From contig NZ_CP166850.1 of the NCBI RefSeq assembly GCF_041346945.1, positions 2,418,001-2,482,000 on the forward strand: DNA of 64,000 bases, given 5' to 3'. Positions within the stretch are counted from its first letter, which is position 1. Each line of letters starts with the position of its first letter. The notes beneath the pieces are model-generated. The model saw only the letters and a list, made by a program, of their open reading frames with translations, ran no database searches and was not told the origin of the DNA. The position numbers and the translations under genes were made by a program. The DNA is from Amycolatopsis sp. cg9 (GTDB lineage: Bacteria > Actinomycetota > Actinomycetes > Mycobacteriales > Pseudonocardiaceae). This document shows, in pieces, positions 49,423 to 57,912 of the stretch.

Positions 49423-51210
49423 GTGACCGCCGCGCCCCCTACGAAAACGCTGTACACCCGCGCCGCCGCCCTGGTGCGGCGCATCGGCGTGCCCACGGCC
49501 GTCCTCTTCGCCGCCCTGCTCTTCGACGTCGTCTTCACGACGCAGGCAGCGCTCGACGACAACGGCCCGCGGTTCGTCGACTTCGGGCTGCTGCCCGGCT
49601 TCTTCGCGATGACGGCGTGCGCGGTGTGGGCCCAGAAGCGCGCGGCCGTCGCCGGCGTGGCCGGTGGCGGGGTGCTGGTGTTCTCCACCCTCTTCATCCA
49701 CGCGTTCCACATCCCGCCGTACTCCAGCGTGCTGCCGAAGATCGCCATCACCGAGGTGGTGGCCGGGGTGCTGATGGTCTTCTACGTCACCCGGCGGGCG
49801 CGGGCGGGCGTGGCGTTCTGCGTGGTCAGCTTCCTGGTCGTCGGCGGCCTGGTCGCCCTCTTCGGCCGGTACAGCGGGGTCGGCGACATCGACGGCGGCA
49901 CGGCGACCCAGGGCCTGGTGTTCGGCCTGCTGCTGCTCGCCGGACCGGTCGTACCCGCGATCGCGGCCCGGGACCGCCGGCCGCAGGCGGATCCGCGGGT
50001 GCGCCGGCTGCGCCGGGTGAACGAGCTGGCGATGGGGCAGTGGCCTCTGATGGGCCTGCTCGGCTTCGCGCTGCTGTTCGAGTTCGGCTACACGTATTCG
50101 AGCAACGCCCGCGGCTTCCCGATCCTGTTCTGCTCGATCGTCGCGGCGATCATCTCGGTGCTCTCGCCGCGGCGGCCCGCGGACGCGCTCCTCGGCATCG
50201 CCGGGATGCTGCTGCTCTCCGCGGTCGTCACGCCGTTCCTGCACCTGCGCTACGACTACCCGATGCCGGGCGGCGTGCCGTTCGTGCAGGTCATCGCCGC
50301 GATGGGCGTGGTGGTGAACGTGACCCGCGCCCGGGGCCTCAACGCGTCGTGGCCGCGGGTGTCGATCCTCTCCGGCGTCGTCGCGCTCGCCGCGATCCTC
50401 AACTCGGACAAGCCGTCGGGCCTGCAGACCGACCCGCAGACGCTGTCCGTCCTGGCCTTCGCCGCGGCGCTGATGCTCGGCATCTCGATCGCCGTCGGCC
50501 TGATGCTGCGCTCGCGCGACTCCGAGCGCACCACGGTCGTCCAGTCCGCGGTGGCCGACGCGCAGACCGCCGAGCGGATGGCGCTGGCCCGCGAGCTGCA
50601 CGACGTCGTCGCCCACCACGTCACCGGCATCGTCGTGCAGGCCCAGGCCGCGCGGATGATGGCCGAGCAGAAGCCGGAGGTCGCCGTCGAGGCGATGGCC
50701 CGGATCGAGAACGCCGGCGTCGAGGCGCTCGCGGCGATGCGGCGGCTGGTCCGCTCGATGCGCGGGGACGCACCGGCCGGGTCGAGCGAGTTCAGCGAGC
50801 AGGCCACCACGGACCTGGGTGCCGACCTGCGGAAGCTGGTCGACAGCGCCAACCACGGCGTGCCGACGTCGATGCACCTCGACCTGCCGCCGGACCTGCC
50901 GCACGAGGTCGGCCGCTCGGCGCTGCGGCTGGTGCAGGAGTCGCTGACGAACGTCGGCAAGCACGCCTCCGGCGCGACCGAGGCGTTCGTCGTGGCCGAG
51001 GTCCAGGGTGCCGAGCTGCACCTGCGGGTGACGGACGACGGACGCGAGCCGGCGCACCGGCCGGCCGGGGGATCGGGCGGCTACGGTCTGGTCGGGATGC
51101 GCGAGCGCGTCGCACTGCTCAAAGGACGGCTGTCGGCCGGGCGCGGCCCGGACGGCGGCTGGCGGGTCGAAGCGTGGCTGCCGCTGGCCGCCGGGGAAGG
51201 GGACGAGTGA
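49423..51210 (+). CDS. Sensor histidine kinase (HisKA_3) of an ABC-linked system
   Basis: 595 residues from GTG 49423. About ten membrane helices fill the N-terminal 370 residues. The phosphorylated histidine is H393 in ALARELHDVVAHHVTGIVVQ. The ATPase domain has ESLTNVGKHA, TDDGRE and YGLVGMRERV. The stop overlaps the response regulator start as GTGA. The many membrane helices and the divergent FtsX-type transporter suggest sensing of a membrane or cell-wall signal through the transporter (inference). Confidence 0.92.
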   Translation: MTAAPPTKTLYTRAAALVRRIGVPTAVLFAALLFDVVFTTQAALDDNGPRFVDFGLLPGFFAMTACAVWAQKRAAVAGVAGGGVLVFSTLFIHAFHIPPYSSVLPKIAITEVVAGVLMVFYVTRRARAGVAFCVVSFLVVGGLVALFGRYSGVGDIDGGTATQGLVFGLLLLAGPVVPAIAARDRRPQADPRVRRLRRVNELAMGQWPLMGLLGFALLFEFGYTYSSNARGFPILFCSIVAAIISVLSPRRPADALLGIAGMLLLSAVVTPFLHLRYDYPMPGGVPFVQVIAAMGVVVNVTRARGLNASWPRVSILSGVVALAAILNSDKPSGLQTDPQTLSVLAFAAALMLGISIAVGLMLRSRDSERTTVVQSAVADAQTAERMALARELHDVVAHHVTGIVVQAQAARMMAEQKPEVAVEAMARIENAGVEALAAMRRLVRSMRGDAPAGSSEFSEQATTDLGADLRKLVDSANHGVPTSMHLDLPPDLPHEVGRSALRLVQESLTNVGKHASGATEAFVVAEVQGAELHLRVTDDGREPAHRPAGGSGGYGLVGMRERVALLKGRLSAGRGPDGGWRVEAWLPLAAGEGDE

Positions 51211-51860
51211 TCCGGGTACTGATCGCCGACGACCAGGAAATGGTGCGGATGGGTTTCCGCATGATCCTGGACGCGCAGGACGACATCGAGGTCGTCGCCG
51301 ACGTCGCGGACGGCGTCTCGGCCGTGTCGAAGGCCCGCGAGCTGCGCCCGGACGTCTGCCTGCTCGACATCCGCATGCCCGGCCTCGACGGGCTGGAGGT
51401 CACCCGCCAGCTGGCCGGGCCGGACGTGAGCGATCCGCTGAAGGTGGTCGTGGTCACGACGTTCGACCTCGACGAGTACGTCCACACAGCGTTGCGCAAC
51501 GGCGCCCACGGCTTCCTGCTCAAGGACGCCGGTCCGGCTTTGCTGATCGAGGCGGTCCGCGCGGCCGACCGCGGTGACGCGCTGGTGTCGCCGCAGATCA
51601 CCATCCGGCTGCTCAAGCACTTCGACGGCGGTGGCGCGGTGAAGGCGCCGGTCGCGCCGCCGTCGGAGCCGCTGACCGCGCGGGAGATGGACGTCGTGCA
51701 GGCGGCCGCGCGCGGGCTGACGAACACCGAGATCGGCGCGGAGCTGTTCCTGTCGCTGTCCACGGTGAAGACGCACCTGGCGTCGGTGCAGGGCAAGATC
51801 GGCGCGCGCAACCGCGTGGAGATCGCCGCCTGGGCGTGGCGGAGTGGAGTCGTGTCGTAA
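51207..51860 (+). CDS. LuxR/NarL family response regulator of an ABC-linked system
   Basis: 217 residues from GTG 51207. Receiver with D8-D9, D54 in VCLLDIRMPGLDG and FLLKDAGPA. The GerE HTH is LTAREMDVVQAAARGLTNTE then IGAELFLSLSTVKTHL. The start overlaps the kinase stop, so they form a two-component system. The target is probably the divergent ABC transporter, with a 16-bp palindrome in the shared promoter. Confidence 0.93.
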   Translation: MIRVLIADDQEMVRMGFRMILDAQDDIEVVADVADGVSAVSKARELRPDVCLLDIRMPGLDGLEVTRQLAGPDVSDPLKVVVVTTFDLDEYVHTALRNGAHGFLLKDAGPALLIEAVRAADRGDALVSPQITIRLLKHFDGGGAVKAPVAPPSEPLTAREMDVVQAAARGLTNTEIGAELFLSLSTVKTHLASVQGKIGARNRVEIAAWAWRSGVVS

Positions 51861-51883
51861 TCCAGGGTGCGTAGTATCCAGAG

Positions 51884-53188
51884 ATGCAACGCCGTTTCCA
51901 CGCCCCTGTCGTTCTCCCCGCCGACGCGTCTTGTTCGCTTTTGCGTGACGCGGTCGTCGACGTGGACGCCGATGGGCGCATCTCCTACTGCGGACCGGCG
52001 GCCACCGCGCCCGAGTCCGCCGCACCGGTCACCACCCTGACCGGCATCCTGCTGCCCGGCCTGGTCAACACGCACGCGCACAGCCCGATGACGCTGCTGC
52101 GCGGGATGGGCGGCGACCTGCCGCTGCTGCCCTGGCTCAACGAGATCATCTGGCCCGCCGAAGCGAAGCTGCGGCCGGAGGACATCCGCACCGGCATGCT
52201 GCTCGGCTCGGTCGAGATGCTCCGCCACGGCGTCACCACCAGCGCCGAGATGTACTTCGAAGGCGAGCAGCTCGTCGACGCGGTGCTCACGACCGGCGGC
52301 CGCGTGCTGGTGGCGCCGCCGGTGATGGAGCTGCCGGGCCTGGACTGGCGGGCCCAGCTGGCCGGCATCGAGCGCTGGATCGACACCGACGGCCTGCGCT
52401 TCGGCCACGGCGACCGCGTCGAGCTGGGCTACGGCCCGCACTCGGCGTACATGCTGTCGGCGGAAGCCCTGCGGGCCACGGCGGAGTCGGCCGCTTCGCG
52501 CGGCGCGCTGATCCAGATCCACGTCGCCGAGGCGGCGGCGGAAGACACCGCGGTCCGCGCCTCGCACGGCTCGGTGCCCGCGCTGCTGAAGGAACTCGGC
52601 ATGCTCGACGGCCGGGTCCTGGCGGCGCACGCCATCCACCTGTCGGACGACGACATCGCGCTGTTCGCGGCGCACGGCGTCGGCATGGCGCACTGCCCGG
52701 GATCGAACGCGAAGCTGGCTTCGGGCATCGCGCGGATCAAGGACCTGCGCGAGGCCGGCGTCGCGGTCGGCCTCGGCACCGACGGACCGGCGTCCAACGA
52801 CGACCTCGACCTGTGGGAAGAGCTGCAGCTCTCGGCCATGTTCGCCCGCTTGGCGACGGGCGACTCGACGGTGCTGACCGCGGCCGACGTCTTCCTGCTG
52901 GCGACCCGCGGCGGCGCCGACGCGCTGGGCCGGTCCGACATCGGGGCGCTGGAGCCGGGCCGCTGGGCCGACCTGGTGCACATCGACCTGGACGACCCGG
53001 CGTTCGCGTGCGGCCTGGACGTGCCGGACGTGCAGCTGCTGTCGAACCTCGTGTGGGCGGCCGGGTCGCGGCGGGTCCGGGACGTGTGGGTCGCGGGCGA
53101 GCAGGTCGTGGCCGGCGGCGAGTCGGTGAAGGTGGACCGGGCGAAGGTCCAGGCCGGGGTGGCCGAGACCGCCGCCCGCCTCCGCTAG
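51884..53188 (+). CDS. Amidohydrolase, TRZ/ATZ or S-adenosylhomocysteine deaminase type
   Basis: 434 residues. The metal site has HAH in LVNTHAHSPMTLLRG, GPHSAYMLS, a His in IQIHVAEAA and Asp in GLGTDGPASNDDLDLWEE; CPGSNAKLASGIARI is also typical of the branch that includes 5'-methylthioadenosine/S-adenosylhomocysteine deaminases and chlorohydrolases. The composite hydrolase beta domain is split between the ends, as expected. It removes an amino group from a purine or triazine-like ring; the exact substrate is not certain. It starts 23 bases after the response regulator stop. Two palindromic repeats follow the stop. Confidence 0.85.
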   Translation: MQRRFHAPVVLPADASCSLLRDAVVDVDADGRISYCGPAATAPESAAPVTTLTGILLPGLVNTHAHSPMTLLRGMGGDLPLLPWLNEIIWPAEAKLRPEDIRTGMLLGSVEMLRHGVTTSAEMYFEGEQLVDAVLTTGGRVLVAPPVMELPGLDWRAQLAGIERWIDTDGLRFGHGDRVELGYGPHSAYMLSAEALRATAESAASRGALIQIHVAEAAAEDTAVRASHGSVPALLKELGMLDGRVLAAHAIHLSDDDIALFAAHGVGMAHCPGSNAKLASGIARIKDLREAGVAVGLGTDGPASNDDLDLWEELQLSAMFARLATGDSTVLTAADVFLLATRGGADALGRSDIGALEPGRWADLVHIDLDDPAFACGLDVPDVQLLSNLVWAAGSRRVRDVWVAGEQVVAGGESVKVDRAKVQAGVAETAARLR

Positions 53189-53192
53189 AGCC

Positions 53193-53212
53193 GCACTTTC
53201 ACGTGAAAGTGC
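53193..53212. repeat. Palindromic interspersed repeat, copy 4 (20-bp perfect palindrome)
   Basis: Core GCACTTTCACGTGAAAGTGC, four bases after the amidohydrolase stop. Could end that transcript. Confidence 0.9.
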
Positions 53213-53223
53213 CCACCTGGGGA

Positions 53224-53247
53224 GCGCACTTTCACGTGAAAGTGCGC
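53224..53247. repeat. Palindromic interspersed repeat, copy 5 (24-bp perfect palindrome)
   Basis: Same core with GC/GC extension. It lies 12 bases after copy 4 and 11 bases before the end of the convergent SDR gene at 53259. The paired arrangement mirrors copies 2 and 3. Confidence 0.9.
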
Positions 53248-53258
53248 GCTTGGGGCGG

Positions 53259-53936
53259 CTAGCGGGGGCGGAGGATGATCTCCGTCGGGTGGGCGTCCGG
53301 GGTGGCGGACACCGCGGTCACCACCGCGGTCGCCACCGAGTCCGCCCGCAGCAGGTGCGTGGTGTCGTAGTCGCGGCCTTCGCCCTTGAAGATCTCCTGC
53401 TGCATCTCGGTGTCCGTGCGGCCCGGGTACACCGACGTCACGCGGAGGTCCGGCTCCTCTTCGCGGAGGGCGTCGGCGAAGGCGCGGACCGCGAACTTGC
53501 TGGCCGCGTACGGGGACCAGCCCGGGCGGGCGTTCAGCCCGGCGCCGGAGTTGATCACCACGACGTGGCCGTGCGCCGCGCGCAACGCCGGGAGCAGCAG
53601 GCGGGTCAGCTCGACCACAGCGAGGGTGTTGACCTCGAAGTTGTCCCGCCACGCTTCGGCGGAGGCGTTCTCGATCCGGTCGATGCGCGCGACACCGGCC
53701 GAGTGCACCAGGACGTCGAGCGCGTCGATGCCCGCGACGGCTTCGGCGAGCGACGCCGGGTTCGTCAGCTCCACCGGCCACGGCTTCGCGCCCGGGAGCT
53801 CCTTCGCCAGCGCGGACAACGCATCGACGTCACGGCCGCCGAGCAGCAGGCGGTGCGTCGGCGCGAGCTGGTGCGCGACCGCCGCGCCGATCCCGCGGGA
53901 GGCGCCGGTCACGAGGGCGAGGGGAAGATCCGTCAT
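53259..53936 (-). CDS. Short-chain dehydrogenase/reductase (classical)
   Basis: 225 residues from ATG 53936; a frame continues upstream to 53984 but without a good ribosome site. It has the cofactor loop TGASRGIG, SAG in VLVHSAGVA, and the catalytic site with Ser in INSGAGLNARPGWSPYAASK, where Tyr is 13 residues on and Lys four further. The end is PTEIILRPR. Substrate not known. It is alone between the amidohydrolase and the secreted repeat protein. Confidence 0.88.
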   Translation of the reverse strand: MTDLPLALVTGASRGIGAAVAHQLAPTHRLLLGGRDVDALSALAKELPGAKPWPVELTNPASLAEAVAGIDALDVLVHSAGVARIDRIENASAEAWRDNFEVNTLAVVELTRLLLPALRAAHGHVVVINSGAGLNARPGWSPYAASKFAVRAFADALREEEPDLRVTSVYPGRTDTEMQQEIFKGEGRDYDTTHLLRADSVATAVVTAVSATPDAHPTEIILRPR

Positions 53937-54053
53937 GTCCCCCACCGTAGCTCTGCCGTTGGTTGCCGATCCGACCACAGTCACGGCCGAATCGGCCCGT
54001 GGCTACGGTCACGTGCCGTTCGGGGGTCGGCCTGCTTTTGGCCGGATTGGCAA

Positions 54054-55649
54054 CTAGGCGAAGCCGACGTCGACGGTGTGGTCGTCGCGCGCGCCGGGGC
54101 CGAGCGTCCGCGGGTCCGCGCAGCCCGACGCCGGGTCCGCGTCCGAGTCGCGGGTGTCGTCCCCGGCGTCCTTCTTCGTCGGCTTGCGCCCGTCCGCGGT
54201 GAAGCACACCTGGTAGGTGCCGTCTTCGAGGCCGGTGAAGGCGTACGCGCCGTCCGGACCGGTGACGACGCTGACGCCGTTGCTCAGCGCGGCCTTGACG
54301 CCGGCGAGGCCGGGCTCGCCGGCGTCCTGCAGGCCGTTGCCGTTCGTGTCCGACCAGGCGAAGTCGCCGATCCGGTTCGTCGGCGGGGCCAGGCCGAGGT
54401 CCACCGTGAAGTCCTCGCGGGCCGAGCCGCCCAGGGTGCGCGGGGCGGCGCAGCCGTCCGGGTCCGCGTCGGAGTCGCGGTCGTCGGCCGCCGCGTCCTT
54501 GCGGGTCACCGTGAAGTCCGCCGGGACGGCGAAGCAGACCTGGTAGGTGCCGTCCTTCAGCTTTTCGAAGCCGTACTTCCCGCCGGCGTCCGTGGTCGCG
54601 GTGCCGACCGTGCCACCCGCGCCGTCCTTCAGCGTCACCTTCACGCCCGCGACGCCGGGTTCGTCCGGGTCCTGGATGCCGTCGCGGTTGCGGTCGTTCC
54701 ACGCGAAGTCGCCGATCTTCGCGATCGCGGGCGGCGGCAGGACGGTGATCGTCGCCGACGCCGTCTTGTCGCCGAGCGCGCCGCCCGCGGACTTCACGCC
54801 GGTGACCTTCGCGGTGTTGACGTGCCCGTTGTCGGCCAGCGTGAGGTCCGGGTGGTCGCAGGTCAGCTGCTTGTTCGCGCCCGCGGCCAGCGTGAACGGC
54901 TCGACCGGTGCCGGGCACCACGGGTCCTGCACGGAGATGCCGGTCAGTTCCTCGGTGCCGTCGTTCGTCACGGTGATCCGGTAGTGCGCGGTGTCGCCGG
55001 CGGTGACCGTCGCGAAGGAGCCCCACGCGCCGGTCGCGGGGTTCTGCACTTCCTTCTTCACCGAGTACGCGGCGAGCCGGAGGGCGACGCAGTCCCAGCG
55101 CAGCCGCTCGAGGCTGGTGGTGGTGAAGAACTTCACCGCGGTCGCCTTCGCCGGGGCCGTCGCCGCCGGGAACTCCTGCCGGGCCAGCCGGCCGTCGCTC
55201 GCGTTGTGGTCGACGGCGAGCTTGCTCTCCTGCACCTGCGCGCCGGTCGCGTCGAAGAACCGCAGGCCGGTGGCCGCGCCGTTGCCCGGCGCGTGCGAAG
55301 CGGTCCAGACGCTCAGCGTGTACACGCCGCCGGGGACGAACTTCTCGGCCTGGACGGCGGTGCTGGCCTTGCCGTCCGGCGTCTGCACGAGCGCCGAGCG
55401 CTGCCCGTCGACGGCGTACGCCTGGTCGGTCAGCAGCTTCGGCGCCTTCGCGGCCGGCGTCCCGGGCGGCACGGGCGCGGCGGGGGTGAACACGTACCCG
55501 TCGGGAGCGCCGTTGCGCGCCGTCTCCTCGACGCTCGGGTTGGCGGCCACCCCGCCGCACGACGGCGGTGGCTCCGCGGCGGCCGCGGGTACGACCGTCC
55601 CCGAGAGCGCCACCACCGCCACTGCCACCACGCGCGCCGAACGGACCAT
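54054..55649 (-). CDS. Secreted SdrD-like B-domain protein
   Basis: 531 residues from ATG 55649. A signal peptide (VRSARVVAVAVVALSGTVVP, cut after AAAAE) directs export. A domain of unknown type spans about 30-190, then a DUF11/Ig-like domain (TAHYRITVTNDGTEELTGIS) and two SdrD B-like repeats: KIGDFAWNDRNRDGIQDPDE and RIGDFAWSDTNGNGLQDAGE, each with a calcium-type DxNxDG loop and the end GTYQVCF. There is no LPXTG or membrane anchor; the protein ends DDHTVDVGFA, so it is secreted or held by another route. Its role may be adhesive; this is not tested by the sequence. Confidence 0.85.
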   Translation of the reverse strand: MVRSARVVAVAVVALSGTVVPAAAAEPPPSCGGVAANPSVEETARNGAPDGYVFTPAAPVPPGTPAAKAPKLLTDQAYAVDGQRSALVQTPDGKASTAVQAEKFVPGGVYTLSVWTASHAPGNGAATGLRFFDATGAQVQESKLAVDHNASDGRLARQEFPAATAPAKATAVKFFTTTSLERLRWDCVALRLAAYSVKKEVQNPATGAWGSFATVTAGDTAHYRITVTNDGTEELTGISVQDPWCPAPVEPFTLAAGANKQLTCDHPDLTLADNGHVNTAKVTGVKSAGGALGDKTASATITVLPPPAIAKIGDFAWNDRNRDGIQDPDEPGVAGVKVTLKDGAGGTVGTATTDAGGKYGFEKLKDGTYQVCFAVPADFTVTRKDAAADDRDSDADPDGCAAPRTLGGSAREDFTVDLGLAPPTNRIGDFAWSDTNGNGLQDAGEPGLAGVKAALSNGVSVVTGPDGAYAFTGLEDGTYQVCFTADGRKPTKKDAGDDTRDSDADPASGCADPRTLGPGARDDHTVDVGFA

Positions 55650-55737
55650 GCCTCGACTATGGCGCGTGGCACCGGCCCGCACCGGCCGAGAACCGTCCAC
55701 TTAAGAGTGAACCTCGGGCCGGCGCGGGCCGCGCGCG

Positions 55738-57801
55738 TCAGCGCTCGCCGATGCGGCCGGGCCGCCCGAAGCGGCCCTTCTTCCACACCGAGACGAGCGA
55801 CGGCCGCGGCTGCGCGGTGCCGCCGTCCGGCCAGTGCGACGTCGGGTTCGCCGAGCTCGCCGCGTTCTCGCCCGGGTGCTGCACCGCGACGAGCACGAGG
55901 TCGTCGGTGACGACCGGGCCGCACGTCTCGGCGCCGACCGGCACCGAAAGGAACTGCTTGACGTGCCCGCGCTCCGGCCCGGTCACCGGCACCGAGAACA
56001 GGCCGTCGTTCGAGCCGAGCGCGTTGCCGTCGGTGGAGATCCACAGGTTGCCGTGGCGGTCGAAGGTGACGTTGTCCGGGCAGGAGATCGGGCTGACCTT
56101 GGTCTTGTCGAAGCCGCCGTAGTAGGTGTCGGCCGCGGCCGGGTCACCGCAGACGAGCAAGAGCCGCCAGGAGAACTTCGTCGACGCCGCGTCGCCGCGG
56201 GCCTCCTCCCACTCCAGGATCTGCCCGTTCTTGTTGGCCACGCGCGGGTTGACCTCGTCGACGCCGGCCTTGCCCGCCGCGCCGCGGTCGCTGTTGTTGG
56301 TCAGCGCCGCGTAGATCCGGCCGTTGACCGGGTTCGGCTCGATGTCCTCCGGGCGGTCCATCTTCGTGGCGGCGACCTTGTCGGCCGCCTGCCGCGTGAA
56401 GACGTAGACCTCTTCGGCGGTGAACCCGTCCACAAAGGACTTGTCGCCGCTCGCCAGCGGGATCCACTCGCCGGCGCCGTCGAATTCGCCGTCGGCGGGG
56501 AGCTTGCCGGTGCCGTCGACCTCGCCCGGGCTGTCACCGGTGAAACGCGCGACGTACAGGGTGCCGTCGTCGAGCAGCGCCGAGTTGTGCCGGCGCGCGT
56601 GCGCGCTCTTGCCCGGCTTGTACTTGCCGTTCGAGACGAACTTGTAGATGTACTCGAAGCGTTCGTCGTCCCCGGAGTAGGCGGCGACGCGGCCGTCGGC
56701 GGTGATCTTGATGTTCGCGCCCTCGTGCTTGAGGCGGCCGAGCGCGGTGTGCTTGATCGGCGTCGAGGTCGGGTCGTTCGGGTCGATTTCGACGACCCAG
56801 CCGAACCGGTTCGGCTCGTTCGGCTCCTGGGCGACGTCCCAGCGCTTGTCGAACCGCTCCCACTTGCGGGTGCTCGTGCCGGTGCCGATGGCGTACCGCT
56901 TCAGCCGCGCGGCTTCGACCGGGTCGGTGACCTTCTCGGAGTTCGCGAAGTACTGGTGGATGTTCTCCTCGCCGGAGAGCACCGTGCCCCACGGCGTCAC
57001 GCCGCCGGAGCAGTTGTTCTGCGTGCCGCGGACCTTGCGCCCGGTCGGGTCGGCCGACGTCTTCAGGTACTTCGACCCGGCGGCCGGGCCGCGCACCTCG
57101 AAGACCGTGTCGAGGGTGATCCGGCGGCCGTACCGGCTCGGGACGACCTCGAGGCCGCCGCGAACCGGGTCGCGACGGGTCAGCAGCACCGAGAGGCCGT
57201 GCGCCGCCCAGGCGATCTTCACCTGCTCCTCGGTCGGGTTCGCCGCGTCGTACTGGTCGGCCGGGAACAGGTGCACCTCGGCCGTGTACTCGTGGTTCAC
57301 GACGAGCAGGTTGGTCCGGCCCAGCGGGTCCTGCGGGATCAGGCCGACGAAGTCGTTGTTGTAGCCGAACTGCTTCGCCTGCGCGGCCGCGGTCTGCTTC
57401 GTGAAGTCGAACTTCGGGGCGCCCGGCACCACCGGGTCGCCCCAGCGGATCACGACGCGCTGGGCGTACCCGTCGGGGACGCTGACCGCGTCGAGCTTGT
57501 TCGGCGGGACCGGGTCGAAGTCGGTGCCGGGCACCGGCCGCGGCTTGGCGACCGGGGCGGCGACCGGCGCGGCGGCCGCGGTCCCCGAGAGCGCCGCGAA
57601 CCCGCCCGCGGCGGCGGCCATCACGGCGCCGGCCTTGAAGGCCCCGCGGCGGGAGACGTCCTTCACGACGTCACCGAAGTACTCGTTCCCGGACTCGTTC
57701 GGCTCGGGGTGGGCACAGGCGTTGCCGCAGCGGTATTCGCAGGTGATCGGGGAGCGGCCACCGGGGTGGGCGGGGAACAGCGGAAGCAGACGGTCGGGCA
57801 C
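55738..57801 (-). CDS. PhoX family phosphatase, Tat-exported
   Basis: 687 residues from GTG 57801, with GGAGG just upstream. The twin-arginine signal reads SRRGAFKAGAVMAAAAGGFA at about 50-70 and ends AAA; a long N-terminal leader (EYRCGNACAHPEPNESGNEY) precedes it, as in other PhoX proteins. The DUF839 domain includes LLVVNHEYT, NNCSGGVTPWGTVLSGEEN, GWVVEIDP, ALGRLKHEGA, AAYSGDDERFEYIYKFVS, DRPEDIEPNP and SCPDNVTFDRHGNLWISTDG. PhoX is a calcium/iron phosphomonoesterase that frees phosphate outside the cell. Confidence 0.93.
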   Translation of the reverse strand: MPDRLLPLFPAHPGGRSPITCEYRCGNACAHPEPNESGNEYFGDVVKDVSRRGAFKAGAVMAAAAGGFAALSGTAAAAPVAAPVAKPRPVPGTDFDPVPPNKLDAVSVPDGYAQRVVIRWGDPVVPGAPKFDFTKQTAAAQAKQFGYNNDFVGLIPQDPLGRTNLLVVNHEYTAEVHLFPADQYDAANPTEEQVKIAWAAHGLSVLLTRRDPVRGGLEVVPSRYGRRITLDTVFEVRGPAAGSKYLKTSADPTGRKVRGTQNNCSGGVTPWGTVLSGEENIHQYFANSEKVTDPVEAARLKRYAIGTGTSTRKWERFDKRWDVAQEPNEPNRFGWVVEIDPNDPTSTPIKHTALGRLKHEGANIKITADGRVAAYSGDDERFEYIYKFVSNGKYKPGKSAHARRHNSALLDDGTLYVARFTGDSPGEVDGTGKLPADGEFDGAGEWIPLASGDKSFVDGFTAEEVYVFTRQAADKVAATKMDRPEDIEPNPVNGRIYAALTNNSDRGAAGKAGVDEVNPRVANKNGQILEWEEARGDAASTKFSWRLLLVCGDPAAADTYYGGFDKTKVSPISCPDNVTFDRHGNLWISTDGNALGSNDGLFSVPVTGPERGHVKQFLSVPVGAETCGPVVTDDLVLVAVQHPGENAASSANPTSHWPDGGTAQPRPSLVSVWKKGRFGRPGRIGER

Positions 57802-57912
57802 GAGGCCTCCATGGTGGGAGTTCGGGAACGAACCGACCGTAAGCCTCCGAAACCAGCCATTCCAGACATTCAGGTGAACGGCAGATGTACCGCTCACCCG
57901 AATGGCCGTGGC

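Noticed and set aside
38568..53247. Possible CRISPR array or attachment sites from the repeated palindromes
   Set aside because: There is no regular spacing, no spacers and no cas genes; the elements are single or double and scattered.
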